Assembly: GCA_013813955.1 (NCBI GenBank)
Contig: JACCQW010000223.1
Location: 1-12,990, forward strand
Source of the DNA: Solirubrobacterales bacterium
GTDB taxonomy: Bacteria; Actinomycetota; Thermoleophilia; Solirubrobacterales; Solirubrobacteraceae
Reading direction: 5' to 3'
DNA: 12,990 nt
Part shown: one piece after another, positions 1-6,823 of the stretch
How positions within the stretch are numbered: the stretch's first letter is position 1
Layout: every line of letters begins with the position of its first letter
Position numbers and translations under genes: made by a program
Notes under the pieces: generated by a model
The model's database searches: none
What the model was told of the DNA's origin: nothing
The model's input: the letters and a program-made list of their open reading frames with translations, nothing else

Positions 1-65
1 GACCGAACCACTGACCATCCAGTCGGCTCCTGATGATTCTCCCTGCAAAATCAGACTGTTTTCCA

Positions 66-109
66 ATGCCCCGACCAGGATTCGAACCTGGGGCCTACTC
101 CTTAGGAGG
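66..109. repeat. Left attachment site (attL), displaced tRNA-Arg 3' fragment
   Basis: These 44 bases are identical to 2816-2859 and cover the acceptor 3' strand, T arm, variable loop and the 3' side of the anticodon arm of tRNA-Arg(CCT), in minus orientation. Identity stops at 65/2815 on one side and 110/2860 on the other. The fragment has no D arm or 5' acceptor strand, so it is not a functional tRNA. It is the host tRNA end displaced by integration. Confidence 0.88.
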
Positions 110-190
110 ACGTTGCCGGGGAGCGTCGAAACGGCCGAAAGCGCCGGGATTTGCGGGCGTTTCGGTGCGTCGCGCGTGACCTGCGATACC

Positions 191-248
191 CGCCGATTGG
201 GCAGAAATCAGGCTGATTTGGGCAGAGAGACGTCGTTTCTGCCCAATC
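191..248. repeat. Candidate integrase arm-type sites, left end
   Basis: CGCCGATTGGGCAGAAA at 191-207 is repeated exactly at 2708-2724, near the other end of the element. A variant (GATTTGGGCAGAGA) lies at 215-228. An inverted copy, TTTCTGCCCAATC, lies at 236-248 and forms a 13-bp inverted repeat with 195-207. The first copy begins 81 bp inside attL. Arm-type sites flanking the core are known for lambda-like tyrosine recombinases; assigning that role here is inference from position and repetition. Confidence 0.6.
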
Positions 249-343
249 TAATCGGCCTCAGGTCGGCGCGAAGGTTGCGCTCGGGCTCGCGCTGGAGGAG
301 CTGGAGAAGCCGACGGCACACGATCGCGGATGCTCGCCGGACT

Positions 344-374
344 AGAACCCTCCGGTGATTCACCGGAGGGTTCT
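344..374. repeat. Perfect 14-bp palindrome with 3-base loop
   Basis: AGAACCCTCCGGTG (344-357) is followed by ATT and its exact reverse complement (361-374). There is no T tract on either side, so it is not a standard intrinsic terminator. It could be a U-less terminator insulating the left end of the element, a protein-binding palindrome, or the remnant of a smaller mobile unit. Confidence 0.8.
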
Positions 375-423
375 CCGCGGCCCGACCGGTCGCAGCCCAG
401 GTGGCGAGAGCGCGGCGCAGAGG

Positions 424-453
424 TTGACAGCGGCACGCCGCGACAGGTTGGAT
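424..453 (+). promoter_or_regulatory. Candidate sigma70-type promoter for the secreted barrel gene
   Basis: A perfect TTGACA (424-429) is followed after 18 bases by TTGGAT (448-453), a weak -10 box. The predicted transcript start near 460 would leave a short leader. That leader carries a good Shine-Dalgarno sequence, GAAGGGG at 476-482, five bases before the ATG at 488. Confidence 0.4.
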
Positions 454-487
454 TGGCACCACGTAGACATCCATCGAAGGGGTTTCC

Positions 488-982
488 ATGCGCCGCATAT
501 CCATCATCGCCGGTTCCGTTGTCGCCGCTCTCGCGACGGGGGGCGTGCTCGCCGTCAGCGGCGGGGCGCAGGACCCGGACGGGCAGAAACTCCAGCTTGT
601 CACCAAGAACTTCCGGTTCAAGGCCATCGACGTGCCGCCCCGCCGACCGGGGCGCGAGCCATCGGGCAGTGGCGACAACTTCGTGATCTCCGCTGTCGTC
701 ACGAATCGAGCCGGCGCTCGAAGGGGCTCCTTCGATGCCAAGTGCACGGTCACGCGAGGCGGGCGCAACGGACGTAGTCTGTGTGAGGGTGTGTACGCGC
801 TGACCGAGGGACAGATCTTCCTGAAGACCCGCTTCGTGAACAGCAACGACGGCGACATCTCCGGCGCGATCACCGGCGGCACGCGCGCCTATGCGGGTGC
901 CCGCGGGACACTCACGTCCGTCGACCGTCGCGGTGAGGCCGGCGGCGACCCCAGCGACGACACGCTCACGCTGCTGCCGTGA
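488..982 (+). CDS. Secreted allene-oxide-cyclase-barrel / dirigent-like protein
   Basis: The 164-residue product starts with a signal peptide: basic MRRIS, a hydrophobic stretch to about residue 25, then a likely cleavage after SGGAQ. The mature part is beta-rich and ends with GAITGGTRAYAGARGTLTS, the pattern I associate with bacterial proteins of the allene oxide cyclase/dirigent barrel superfamily. Two cysteines (in DAKC and SLCEG) could form a disulfide outside the cell. The start is supported by GAAGGGG five bases upstream. Catalytic activity cannot be predicted; many bacterial members have no known substrate. It is the only convincing cargo gene in the element. The coding call is firm, the family call moderate and the role unknown. 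Confidence 0.75.
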   Translation: MRRISIIAGSVVAALATGGVLAVSGGAQDPDGQKLQLVTKNFRFKAIDVPPRRPGREPSGSGDNFVISAVVTNRAGARRGSFDAKCTVTRGGRNGRSLCEGVYALTEGQIFLKTRFVNSNDGDISGAITGGTRAYAGARGTLTSVDRRGEAGGDPSDDTLTLLP

Positions 983-1016
983 TCTGACCTCGTCTGTCGC
1001 CATCAGGGAGGCGTAG

Positions 1017-1082
1017 GTGGGGCTGCGGGATCTCCGCAACTCGCGACAGGCGATCTGGCCGCCGCGCGAGCGGTTGGCCTAG
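1017..1082 (+). pseudogene. Possible Phd/YefM-type antitoxin N-terminal fragment
   Basis: A GTG preceded by a strong Shine-Dalgarno (AGGGAGG, 1005-1011, spacing 5) opens a 21-codon frame reading MGLRDLRNSRQAIW, closed by TAG at 1080. VGLRELRN-like starts are typical of Phd/YefM antitoxins, which bind DNA through this N-terminal region. The rest of such a protein and any toxin partner are absent. The frame starts 34 bases after the barrel gene. It may be a decayed antitoxin or a chance match to a short motif, so confidence is low. Confidence 0.25.
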
Positions 1083-1420
1083 GCGCCGGTCGTCGAGGCG
1101 CGCATGTGCGCTGCGGCGCTCGCGCGCTTCGAGGACGCGCGCCCGCGGCGCTCACCGCACCGCCGGAGTCGCGTCAGCACTTCGACGTAGTGGTGAGTCC
1201 GCCACGCGGGCGGGCCAGGCGGCGGGCTCGGGGGGTTGCCACCGAGGCGCGGCGTATGCCGGATCGTTGTCTCGATCAGCTTCCGACGGGCATCCTGCTC
1301 GTGCTTGAGAGCCCCATCGCGGGCACAAGAACCGCAGTAGCCGCCGGGCATAGCCCTCGCGCGACACTCATGCGCGAGCTCGAGGTGCCCTTGGGCGTCC
1401 ACCCGATATGTGGTCGTCAT
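1079..1420 (-). CDS. Hypothetical small protein with Cys motif, doubtful
   Basis: A 113-residue frame starts from an ATG at 1420 and reads MTTTYRVDAQGHLELAHECR, followed by a GYCGSC motif and a basic KHEQDARRKLIE helix-like stretch. The Cys spacing (one Cys, then CxxC ten residues later) could suit a small zinc-binding fold. The C-terminal half is low-complexity Arg/Pro/Ala and looks like random GC-rich sequence. There is no clear Shine-Dalgarno. It would be divergent from the integrase. It may be a real element gene in its first half only, or not a gene. I recognise no family. Confidence 0.3.
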   Translation of the reverse strand: MTTTYRVDAQGHLELAHECRARAMPGGYCGSCARDGALKHEQDARRKLIETTIRHTPRLGGNPPSPPPGPPAWRTHHYVEVLTRLRRCGERRGRASSKRASAAAHMRASTTGA

Positions 1421-1445
1421 GCACCGGAGCGTCCCACGCCGAACG

Positions 1446-1607
1446 ATGAGCGCCGCGCCGACGGAGACGGCATAAGTCGAGTACGCGACGGCGCGAGGGC
1501 CGGCGTTTGCGCTGCGCTTCCGTGCCGGCGCCAAGCGGCGCTATGTCACGCTCGGTGCCCGCGCGGACGGCTGGACGCGCGAGAAGGCCGCCGACGAGCT
1601 GACCTAC
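1446..1607 (+). pseudogene. Integrase N-terminal region with in-frame TAA
   Basis: Reading upstream in the integrase frame from the GTG at 1608 gives protein-like sequence: ARGPAFALRFRAGAKRRYVT, then LGARADGWTREKAADELTYV. This matches the N-terminal arm-binding region style of actinobacterial integrases. No ATG, GTG or TTG occurs in frame between 1476 and 1607. The next upstream start, ATG at 1446, is followed after nine codons by TAA at 1473-1475. So the conserved N-terminus either starts at an unusual codon or has been cut off by a nonsense mutation. The similarity is recalled, not searched. Confidence 0.55.
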
Positions 1608-2762
1608 GTGCTCGGACAGGTCCAGCGCGGCGAGTGGCAGCCACCCAGGCCCGCGCCCGTGATCGAGGAGCCCGTCGAGGAGCCGACGTTTCATGAGTTC
1701 GCGAGCCGATGGTTTGACGGGATCGCCCCCGAGCTCGCCGAAAAGACGCGTGTTCGCTACCGCTGGCAGCTCACGAACCACCTGCTGCCGTTCTTCGCCC
1801 GGCACAAGCTGGCCGCGATCACCGTCGAGGAGGTCGACCGCTACCGTCGAGCGAAGGTCCGCGAGGCACAGACACGCCGCGCGGCGGTCGACGCTTGGCA
1901 CAAGCGCTGCGAGGCGCTGCGCGATGGTGAGCAGCGCCCGGTGCGTCCTGAGCGCCCGATGTCGGCCGCGTCGATCAACGGGACGATCACGCGACTGGGG
2001 CAGATCCTCGAGGAGGCCGTCGAGTACGGCCACCTGCCGCGTAACCCCGCGCGCGGCAAGCGCCGCCGGCTGAAGGCGTCGAAGTCGGCGGCGGTGTGGC
2101 TGGACCGCGCCGATCAGATCGCCGCGCTGCTGAACGCGGCCGGTGAGCTGGAGGCCGACTGCCGCGCCGATCGTCGTGGGATCGGGCGCCGCGCGCTGCT
2201 GGCAACGATGGCGCTTGGCGGGCTGCGCGTCGGCGAGCTGTGCGCGCTGCGCTGGCGTCACGTCGACCTTGCCGCCGGCCGGCTGCGCGTCGTCGACTCG
2301 AAGACCGACGCTGGTGTGCGCCTCGTCGACCTGCTGCCCGCGTTGCGTGACGAGCTGCTGGCCCACAAGGCCGCGAGCGCCAGCACGAGCGCGGACGCGC
2401 TTGTGTTTCCCACGCTCGGTGGCCGGCCACGCGACGCCAACAACGTCCGCGAGCGCGTGCTGCGCCCGGTGCTCAGGCACGCGAACGCCAACCTTGAGCG
2501 CCGTGCCCTGTCGCCGTTGCCCGTTGGCGTGACGTGCCACAAGCTGCGCCACACGTTCGCGTCGATCCTCGTCGCGCTCGGCGAGGACCCGCGCTACGTG
2601 ATGGGGCAGCTCGGCCACACCGACCCGGCGTTCACGCTGCGTCTCTACACCCACGCGATGCGTCGCGACGACGGCGAGCGCGAGCGCCTGCGCGCCCTGG
2701 TGCAAGGCGCCGATTGGGCAGAAACGGGCAGAAACGCCGGCGCGGTGCCCATCGCCGCGTGA
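1608..2762 (+). CDS. int: Tyrosine recombinase / integrase
   Basis: This is a phage-type integrase that would cut and join at the tRNA-Arg attachment site. Counting from the GTG at 1608 (384 residues), a SAM-like core-binding domain covers about 25-150 and the catalytic domain about 165-355. The expected catalytic residues are all visible: R207 in GGLRVGE, K232 in SKTDAG, H311 and R314 in CHKLRHTF, H337 in LGHTDP and nucleophile Y347 in LYTHA. This start lacks a good Shine-Dalgarno, and coding sequence clearly extends upstream to about 1476, so the true N-terminus is uncertain. The last codons contain two GGGCAGAAA repeats that are probably arm sites. It converges on the tRNA with a shared hairpin between them. 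The catalytic domain is intact; whether full-length protein is made is open. Confidence 0.85.
   Translation: MLGQVQRGEWQPPRPAPVIEEPVEEPTFHEFASRWFDGIAPELAEKTRVRYRWQLTNHLLPFFARHKLAAITVEEVDRYRRAKVREAQTRRAAVDAWHKRCEALRDGEQRPVRPERPMSAASINGTITRLGQILEEAVEYGHLPRNPARGKRRRLKASKSAAVWLDRADQIAALLNAAGELEADCRADRRGIGRRALLATMALGGLRVGELCALRWRHVDLAAGRLRVVDSKTDAGVRLVDLLPALRDELLAHKAASASTSADALVFPTLGGRPRDANNVRERVLRPVLRHANANLERRALSPLPVGVTCHKLRHTFASILVALGEDPRYVMGQLGHTDPAFTLRLYTHAMRRDDGERERLRALVQGADWAETGRNAGAVPIAA
2708..2734. repeat. Candidate integrase arm-type sites, right end
   Basis: CGCCGATTGGGCAGAAA (2708-2724) repeats 191-207 exactly and is followed directly by a second CGGGCAGAAA (2725-2734). The pair lies inside the last codons of the integrase gene and ends 81 bp before attR, mirroring the 81 bp between attL and the left sites. 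Confidence 0.6.
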
Positions 2763-2786
2763 TCGATGGCGACACCCGAGCATCAG

Positions 2787-2808
2787 AAGCCCCGCGTTTG
2801 CGGGGCTT
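2787..2808 (+). terminator. Intrinsic terminator between integrase and tRNA
   Basis: AAGCCCCGC (2787-2795), loop GTTT and GCGGGGCTT (2800-2808) form a 9-bp stem, followed by TA. It lies 24 bases after the integrase stop and 9 bases beyond the 3' end of the convergent tRNA, so it could stop transcription from both sides. The T tract is short. Confidence 0.7.
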
Positions 2809-2815
2809 TACTGTG

Positions 2816-2890
<75 letters not shown>

Positions 2891-2916
2891 CGTTGCCGAT
2901 CAGGATGCCTCCGCCG

Positions 2917-3318
2917 CTACTCCGAGAGCCCTGCGGCTTGGAGGGCTTCTGCTCGGTCGTGGAACCACTGTAGGCGGATCACCTTGCCGTCGCGCAGGCT
3001 CCAGAGCTGCGGTTCGTCCTGACGGAACGCAGCGATGTCGGGGTTCGTTTGCGCCACGAACGTGGTGAAGCAGAGGACGCGGTCGCCGAGGTCTCTCACC
3101 TCGTCAACTTCATGACCGTGGTGCTCGAAGGCCTCATCGAGGTTGTCCATGGCCTGCGACCACCCCGCGTGTCCGTGTCGGGTACCCGACTCCAGGGCGT
3201 AATGGGGATTGACGAACTCAAAGTCCTCCGCCAGGAATGCGATGACCCCCTCCCGGCCCTTCCGCCCGTTCCACACTTCGTACAGCGTCCGCACGAGTTC
3301 GACATTCTCCCGGGACAT
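2917..3318 (-). CDS. SnoaL/NTF2-like family protein
   Basis: The 133-residue product opens MSRENVELVRTLYEVWNGRK, typical of the SnoaL-like NTF2-fold proteins abundant in Thermoleophilia. It continues with AFLAEDFEFVNP and ends with LWSLRDGKVIRLQWFHDRAE and LQAAGLSE. The fold is a small cone-shaped alpha+beta pocket; members range from polyketide cyclases to proteins of unknown role, so no substrate can be named. I chose the ATG at 3318 over a start at 3438, because the extra 40 residues are unlike the family and run through a tRNA remnant. There is no Shine-Dalgarno. A GATACT box (3328-3333) nine bases upstream suggests a very short leader. The gene sits between the intact tRNA-Arg and the decayed tRNA 5' half. 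Confidence 0.8.
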   Translation of the reverse strand: MSRENVELVRTLYEVWNGRKGREGVIAFLAEDFEFVNPHYALESGTRHGHAGWSQAMDNLDEAFEHHGHEVDEVRDLGDRVLCFTTFVAQTNPDIAAFRQDEPQLWSLRDGKVIRLQWFHDRAEALQAAGLSE

Positions 3319-3368
3319 CGCCGGTGAAGTATCGCGCGGGACTCGGGAGCTCGCCACGCGCCTCGGTC

Positions 3369-3399
3369 GGGAGTTCCCATCCAGCCGAGCTATCGGGGC
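3369..3399 (-). pseudogene. Decayed 5' half of tRNA-Arg
   Basis: Read on the minus strand, the first 21 bases match the start of the intact tRNA-Arg (2890 downward) at 20 positions. ACTCCC of the anticodon stem follows after a 2-base deletion and a few changes. The anticodon loop and whole 3' half are missing. A few 5' flanking bases (ACG before the GGCCCCG) also resemble the intact copy. It is a fragment, not a working tRNA. Confidence 0.65.
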
Positions 3400-3438
3400 C
3401 CGTGTGCTGCGCGGCGCAGAGACCACGCCCCCGGTCAC

Positions 3439-5112
3439 CTACTTCAGGCAGAAGCTCGTGAGATCGCTGTTGTAGACCGGATGGACGAGGTTGCACTCGT
3501 CCTCGAAGCTCATCCGCTCGGACATGAACACCGTCAGCTTGCGATGCCCGTACGGCGCGACCAGCGCCTCCTCGATCAGCCGCCTGTCGGCCGCCGCGTA
3601 CCCATCGGCGGCCTCGTCGAGGCTCGGGTTCGCGTTCGCCCGGGCCAGCGTCGCGTTGACCTGCCTGTCGTCGACGTTGCCGAAGTTCTGGTTGCCGGTC
3701 CTGCGGATCGACGCGCCGTCCATGCGGGACATCAGGTTCGCCGGGTGCGGATAGTCCTGGAACCAGTGGGCGACCCCGGCTTGGGCCTTCGTCCTGCGGT
3801 CGCCGATCACCGGGAAGTAGGCCGGGCCCTCGACCGTCCGCGGCCTGGCCTTCAGCCCGATCTGGGTGAGCACGCCGGCCAGGTAGTCGCCGATCGGCTG
3901 AGACTCGGGCTCGTCGCTGTTGTAGACGGTCACCGCGTCCCCGGCGACGCCGGCCCGCCGGATCAGCTGCCTGGCCCGGGCCACGTCGGGCGCCCGGGCG
4001 GGGTCGCCGTAGGGACAGGGCTCGATCTTCCGGTGGCCCTTCATGGCGGGCGGCAGGAAGTTGCAGCCCGGCTCGAGCAGCCCGCCGAAGAGGCGCCGGA
4101 GCGCGCGCTTGTCGATCGCGTGGTTGACGGCCTGACGGACCTCCTTGCTGTCGAACGGGGCGACGCGCGTGTTCAGAAAGAAGTAGTAGGTCGAGTTGGT
4201 GACGAACTCCCTGTAGCGCTCGCCTTCGTAGCGCTGCCTGACCGCGCCGATCCGGTCGGGCGCCGGCGGGTCGCCCATGTAGTCGACCTTGTTGCGGATC
4301 GTCGCCCGCGTCTGGCGGCGGCGGTCCTTGATGATGTCGACCTCGATCTCGTCGAGCTTGCCCCGCGGGATGCCGTCGACCTCGAAGGCCGCCACCTTCA
4401 CGAGGTCGTAGCCGCGGCCCGTGCGGACGTTCGCGAGCCTGTAGGGCCCGACGCCCGGCGGCGGGCTCTTCGTCTGGTCTGCGAACGGCGTGTCCCCGGG
4501 GACGACCCCCGCGAAGCTCATCGCCAGGATGTTCGAGAACGAGCCGTCGGCCTCGGTGAGCCTGATCTTGATCTCGCCCGTGGCGTCATCGGTCTGGATG
4601 CCCGCGATGTCCGCGTGCGCACGGTCGTCCTCGACGTACTTCTCGGCGCCGTGGATCCCCAGGTAGAAGGCCGAGCCGCCGGACCGCAGGTTGAGCACGC
4701 GCTTGACGGCGTGCTCGAAGTCCGAGGCCTTGACGGCCCTGCCGTCGGAGTACCGCAGGCCGTCACGCAGCTCCAGCGTGTACGTCCTGCCGTCCTTCGA
4801 GATGGCGGGCAGCGCCCCGGCGAGGCCGGGGACCAGCTCGGTGCCCGCGACCCCCTCGGCGTGCTTGTAGGTCAGCAGCGGCGTGTACACGGTCCACAGC
4901 GTCTGCCAGCCCTCCGCGGTGTAGCTCAGCGCCGGGTCCAGGGAGTCCGGGAACGACGTGTAGGCGGCCCGGATCGTGCCGCCGGTCTGCTCGTCGCCGT
5001 CCCGTGCGCCGGCGGCAGCGCGATCACTCTTGCGGTCACCGCAGGCCGCGAGGCCGATCGCCGCGGCGCACGCGAGCAAGAGGCAGGTGAGGTCTTTCGG
5101 GGTCCTTCGCAT
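3439..5112 (-). CDS. ABC transporter substrate-binding lipoprotein, family 5 (DppA/OppA type)
   Basis: The 557-residue protein begins with a lipoprotein signal peptide. Its lipobox LAAC gives a lipidated C24 after a hydrophobic stretch, followed by a flexible linker. The body has typical SBP family 5 features: GGTIRAAYTSFPDSLDPAL, a YTLELRDGLRYSDGRAVKASDF block (about 112-133), and KEVRQAVNHAIDKRAL in the middle. The protein would bind peptides or similar solutes outside the membrane. Length matches the family. The ATG at 5112 has a strong GAGGAGGAG Shine-Dalgarno. No permease or ATPase gene lies beside it, so it is an orphan receptor here. It starts 71 bases after the nitroreductase stop and may have its own promoter. 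The ligand cannot be told from sequence. Confidence 0.92.
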   Translation of the reverse strand: MRRTPKDLTCLLLACAAAIGLAACGDRKSDRAAAGARDGDEQTGGTIRAAYTSFPDSLDPALSYTAEGWQTLWTVYTPLLTYKHAEGVAGTELVPGLAGALPAISKDGRTYTLELRDGLRYSDGRAVKASDFEHAVKRVLNLRSGGSAFYLGIHGAEKYVEDDRAHADIAGIQTDDATGEIKIRLTEADGSFSNILAMSFAGVVPGDTPFADQTKSPPPGVGPYRLANVRTGRGYDLVKVAAFEVDGIPRGKLDEIEVDIIKDRRRQTRATIRNKVDYMGDPPAPDRIGAVRQRYEGERYREFVTNSTYYFFLNTRVAPFDSKEVRQAVNHAIDKRALRRLFGGLLEPGCNFLPPAMKGHRKIEPCPYGDPARAPDVARARQLIRRAGVAGDAVTVYNSDEPESQPIGDYLAGVLTQIGLKARPRTVEGPAYFPVIGDRRTKAQAGVAHWFQDYPHPANLMSRMDGASIRRTGNQNFGNVDDRQVNATLARANANPSLDEAADGYAAADRRLIEEALVAPYGHRKLTVFMSERMSFEDECNLVHPVYNSDLTSFCLK

Positions 5113-5183
5113 TCTCTCCTCCTCGCGGAGCGGCGCGAAGCGTACTTATCCGTGTCCGAGCGCGTGCCGCTTGGCCCTGCCGG

Positions 5184-5696
5184 CTAGGGCAGGTAGGCGA
5201 CGACCTCGCGCAGCGGCGCGCGTTCGGGCACGCGCTGCACCTGGCGCGGGTGCCCCAGGTGCAGCAGGCCGAGCACGCGCTCGCCCGCGGCGATGCCGAC
5301 CGCGTCGCGACCCTCGGGGCGGCGCAGGACCGCCGGCGTGCGCCAGTAGCCCGCCAGGCCGCGGCCGTGTGCGACGAGCAGCACAACGTAGGCGGCGCAG
5401 GCCGCCGCGCACAGGTCCTCCTCGTCGGCGACGGGATCGGTGCCGGTCTGCGTCGCGCAGACCACGACGAGCGTTGGGGCGCGGTCGAGCTTGCCCGCCG
5501 CGTCGGGCCCCGCGGCGGCCTTCAGGCGCCCCAGCGATTCGCGGCCCAGCACGCGGAAGCGCCACGGGTTGGTGAGGTGGTGGTTGGGCGCCCAGCGCGC
5601 GAGGTCGAAGAGCTCGTCCAGCGTCTCGCGGTCGACCGGCTCCGGTGCGTAGACCTTGTGCGTGCGCCGGGTGCGGATGGCCTCCTCGAGGTCCAC
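5184..5696 (-). CDS. Nitroreductase family protein
   Basis: A 170-residue flavin-fold protein of the nitroreductase family (FMN-dependent, NAD(P)H-using oxidoreductases, usually dimers). Visible features are IRTRRTHKVYAPEPV near the N-terminus (FMN phosphate-contacting Arg residues), LARWAPNHHLTNPWRFRVLG (about 32-51), a mid-protein AAACAAYVVLLVAHGRGLAGYW segment, and the closing LLHLGHPRQVQRVPERAPLREVV. It starts with GTG at 5696, two bases after the stop of the preceding gene, so translation is probably coupled. It is slightly shorter than many relatives. The substrate is unknown. Confidence 0.88.
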   Translation of the reverse strand: MDLEEAIRTRRTHKVYAPEPVDRETLDELFDLARWAPNHHLTNPWRFRVLGRESLGRLKAAAGPDAAGKLDRAPTLVVVCATQTGTDPVADEEDLCAAACAAYVVLLVAHGRGLAGYWRTPAVLRRPEGRDAVGIAAGERVLGLLHLGHPRQVQRVPERAPLREVVAYLP

Positions 5697-5698
5697 CC

Positions 5699-6349
5699 CT
5701 ACCCGTCGTCCTCCTCATCGCCGCGGGCGTCCTCGCGGTCCTCCTCGTACAGCGACTCGGTGGCCAGCTCCCTGCCCTTGGCGTCGTAGAGCGTGCAGTC
5801 CAGCGTGTCGACGCGGTAGTTGTCGGGCGCCAACAGCGTGAAGCGGTCGTCGACGAGCGTGCACTGGTCCACGGTGAGGCCGGCGAGCTCGGCGGTGACC
5901 ACCGCGCCGCCCGCGACCAGCGGGCGGCCCCAGACGAGGGTCATGTCCGCGGTCTTGCCGCTCTCCCCGCGCCACGCGCCGACGACCTCGTCGCAGAGGT
6001 CCAGGCGCCACTCGGGGTTGGCCTCGGCGGTGGCGTCGGTGTAGTCGGCGACCGCGCTGAACTCGCTTGCCTCCCCGTTCTCGCCACCGGGCCGGAAGGC
6101 CACGTAGCCGTAGACCTCCAGGCCGGTCGAGGTGCGGGCGGTCGCGGGGACGAAGGTGCGCCCGGCCCACGTGCGGTCGGGATAGAAGCTGATCTCCCCG
6201 GGCTCGCCGAGGTCCTCGTCCTCGGGCTCGATCGCGTCGCAGGCGCCGAGGAAGTGGCGCCCGAGCGTCGTCGCCCAGCGCCCGTAGGGCAGCAGCTCCT
6301 GCGGGGGCTCGGCGACGAAACGGCAGACGAAGCGGGGCTCGACCGGCAT
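5699..6349 (-). CDS. Conserved hypothetical protein
   Basis: The 216-residue protein has no motif I recognise. It opens MPVEPRFVCRFVAEPPQELL, has scattered Trp residues (GRWATTLG, RTWAGRTF, PEWRLDL, GAWRGE), appears beta-rich and ends in a strongly acidic tail (EEDREDARGDEEDDG). There is no signal peptide or membrane segment, so it is probably cytoplasmic. The GC-rich codon pattern and the tight arrangement (21 bases after dtd, 2 bases before nitroreductase) support a real gene. A TAGACT box (6360-6365) 10 bases before the ATG could be a local promoter, since no Shine-Dalgarno is seen. Confidence 0.8.
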   Translation of the reverse strand: MPVEPRFVCRFVAEPPQELLPYGRWATTLGRHFLGACDAIEPEDEDLGEPGEISFYPDRTWAGRTFVPATARTSTGLEVYGYVAFRPGGENGEASEFSAVADYTDATAEANPEWRLDLCDEVVGAWRGESGKTADMTLVWGRPLVAGGAVVTAELAGLTVDQCTLVDDRFTLLAPDNYRVDTLDCTLYDAKGRELATESLYEEDREDARGDEEDDG

Positions 6350-6370
6350 GCGACGCGGCAGTCTATTTCC

Positions 6371-6787
6371 CTAGCTCTCCAGCAGCAGGGTGACCGGCCC
6401 ATCGTTGACCAGCGTGACGGCCATCTGCGCGCCGAACACCCCGCCCACGGCGCCGAGGCGCGCGCGGAAGCGCTCGTACAGCGGCTCGGCGACCTCCGCC
6501 CGCGCGGCGGCGACGTAGGACGGGCGCGTTCCCCGGCGCGCGTCGCCGTAGAGCGTGAACTGGCTGACGCACAGCGCCTCGCGATCGCCCAGCGGCTCGT
6601 TCATGCGCCCGTGCGCGTCGGCGAAGATGCGCAGCGCGCGCACCTTGCCGGCCAGCCTGTCGGCGACGGCCTCGTCATCGTCGTGGGTGACGCCGAGCAG
6701 GACCAGCAGGCCCGGGCCGATCTCCGCTACGCGCTCGCCGTCGACGGTCACCGACGCGGAGGCGACCCGCTGGACGAGGGCGCGCAT
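6371..6787 (-). CDS. dtd: D-aminoacyl-tRNA deacylase
   Basis: Dtd removes D-amino acids (and glycine from tRNA-Ala) wrongly attached to tRNA, as translation quality control in the cytoplasm. The 138-residue protein shows the two family signatures: SQFTLYGD (75-82) and the Gly-cisPro motif in VNDGPVT (127-133, G130-P131). The N-terminus [18 protein letters not shown] and [10 protein letters not shown] are also canonical. Length is close to the usual 145. The ATG at 6787 is the natural family start; no good Shine-Dalgarno precedes it. It heads the small cluster with the hypothetical protein and the nitroreductase. Its role is well supported by sequence alone. Confidence 0.95.
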   Translation of the reverse strand: MRALVQRVASASVTVDGERVAEIGPGLLVLLGVTHDDDEAVADRLAGKVRALRIFADAHGRMNEPLGDREALCVSQFTLYGDARRGTRPSYVAAARAEVAEPLYERFRARLGAVGGVFGAQMAVTLVNDGPVTLLLES

Positions 6788-6823
6788 GGCTGCAGTGTGC
6801 CCGACCCGCCGCGGGGCGCGGTG

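Larger units (their letters stand above)
110..487. other. Non-coding end of the element with repeats, palindrome and promoter
   Basis: I see no convincing gene in this 378-base stretch. Open frames crossing it on both strands have low-complexity Arg/Ser/Pro translations. It holds candidate integrase arm sites (191-248), a 31-bp perfect palindrome (344-374), and a candidate promoter and ribosome-binding site for the gene at 488. Confidence 0.6.

Noticed and set aside
1..65. Possible remains of a second element left of attL
   Set aside because: The stretch seems lower in GC than the rest, but it is too short to show any gene, repeat or end sequence.
69..109. A second tRNA gene at the left edge
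   Set aside because: Only the 3' half is present; sequence beyond 110 cannot form a D arm or acceptor 5' strand.
1368..2783. A 471-codon minus-strand open frame across the integrase
   Set aside because: Antisense shadow of the integrase, whose catalytic residues are all intact on the other strand.
3481..5187. A 568-codon plus-strand open frame
   Set aside because: Exactly antisense to the solute-binding lipoprotein, with low-complexity VDRRVG-type sequence and no motif.
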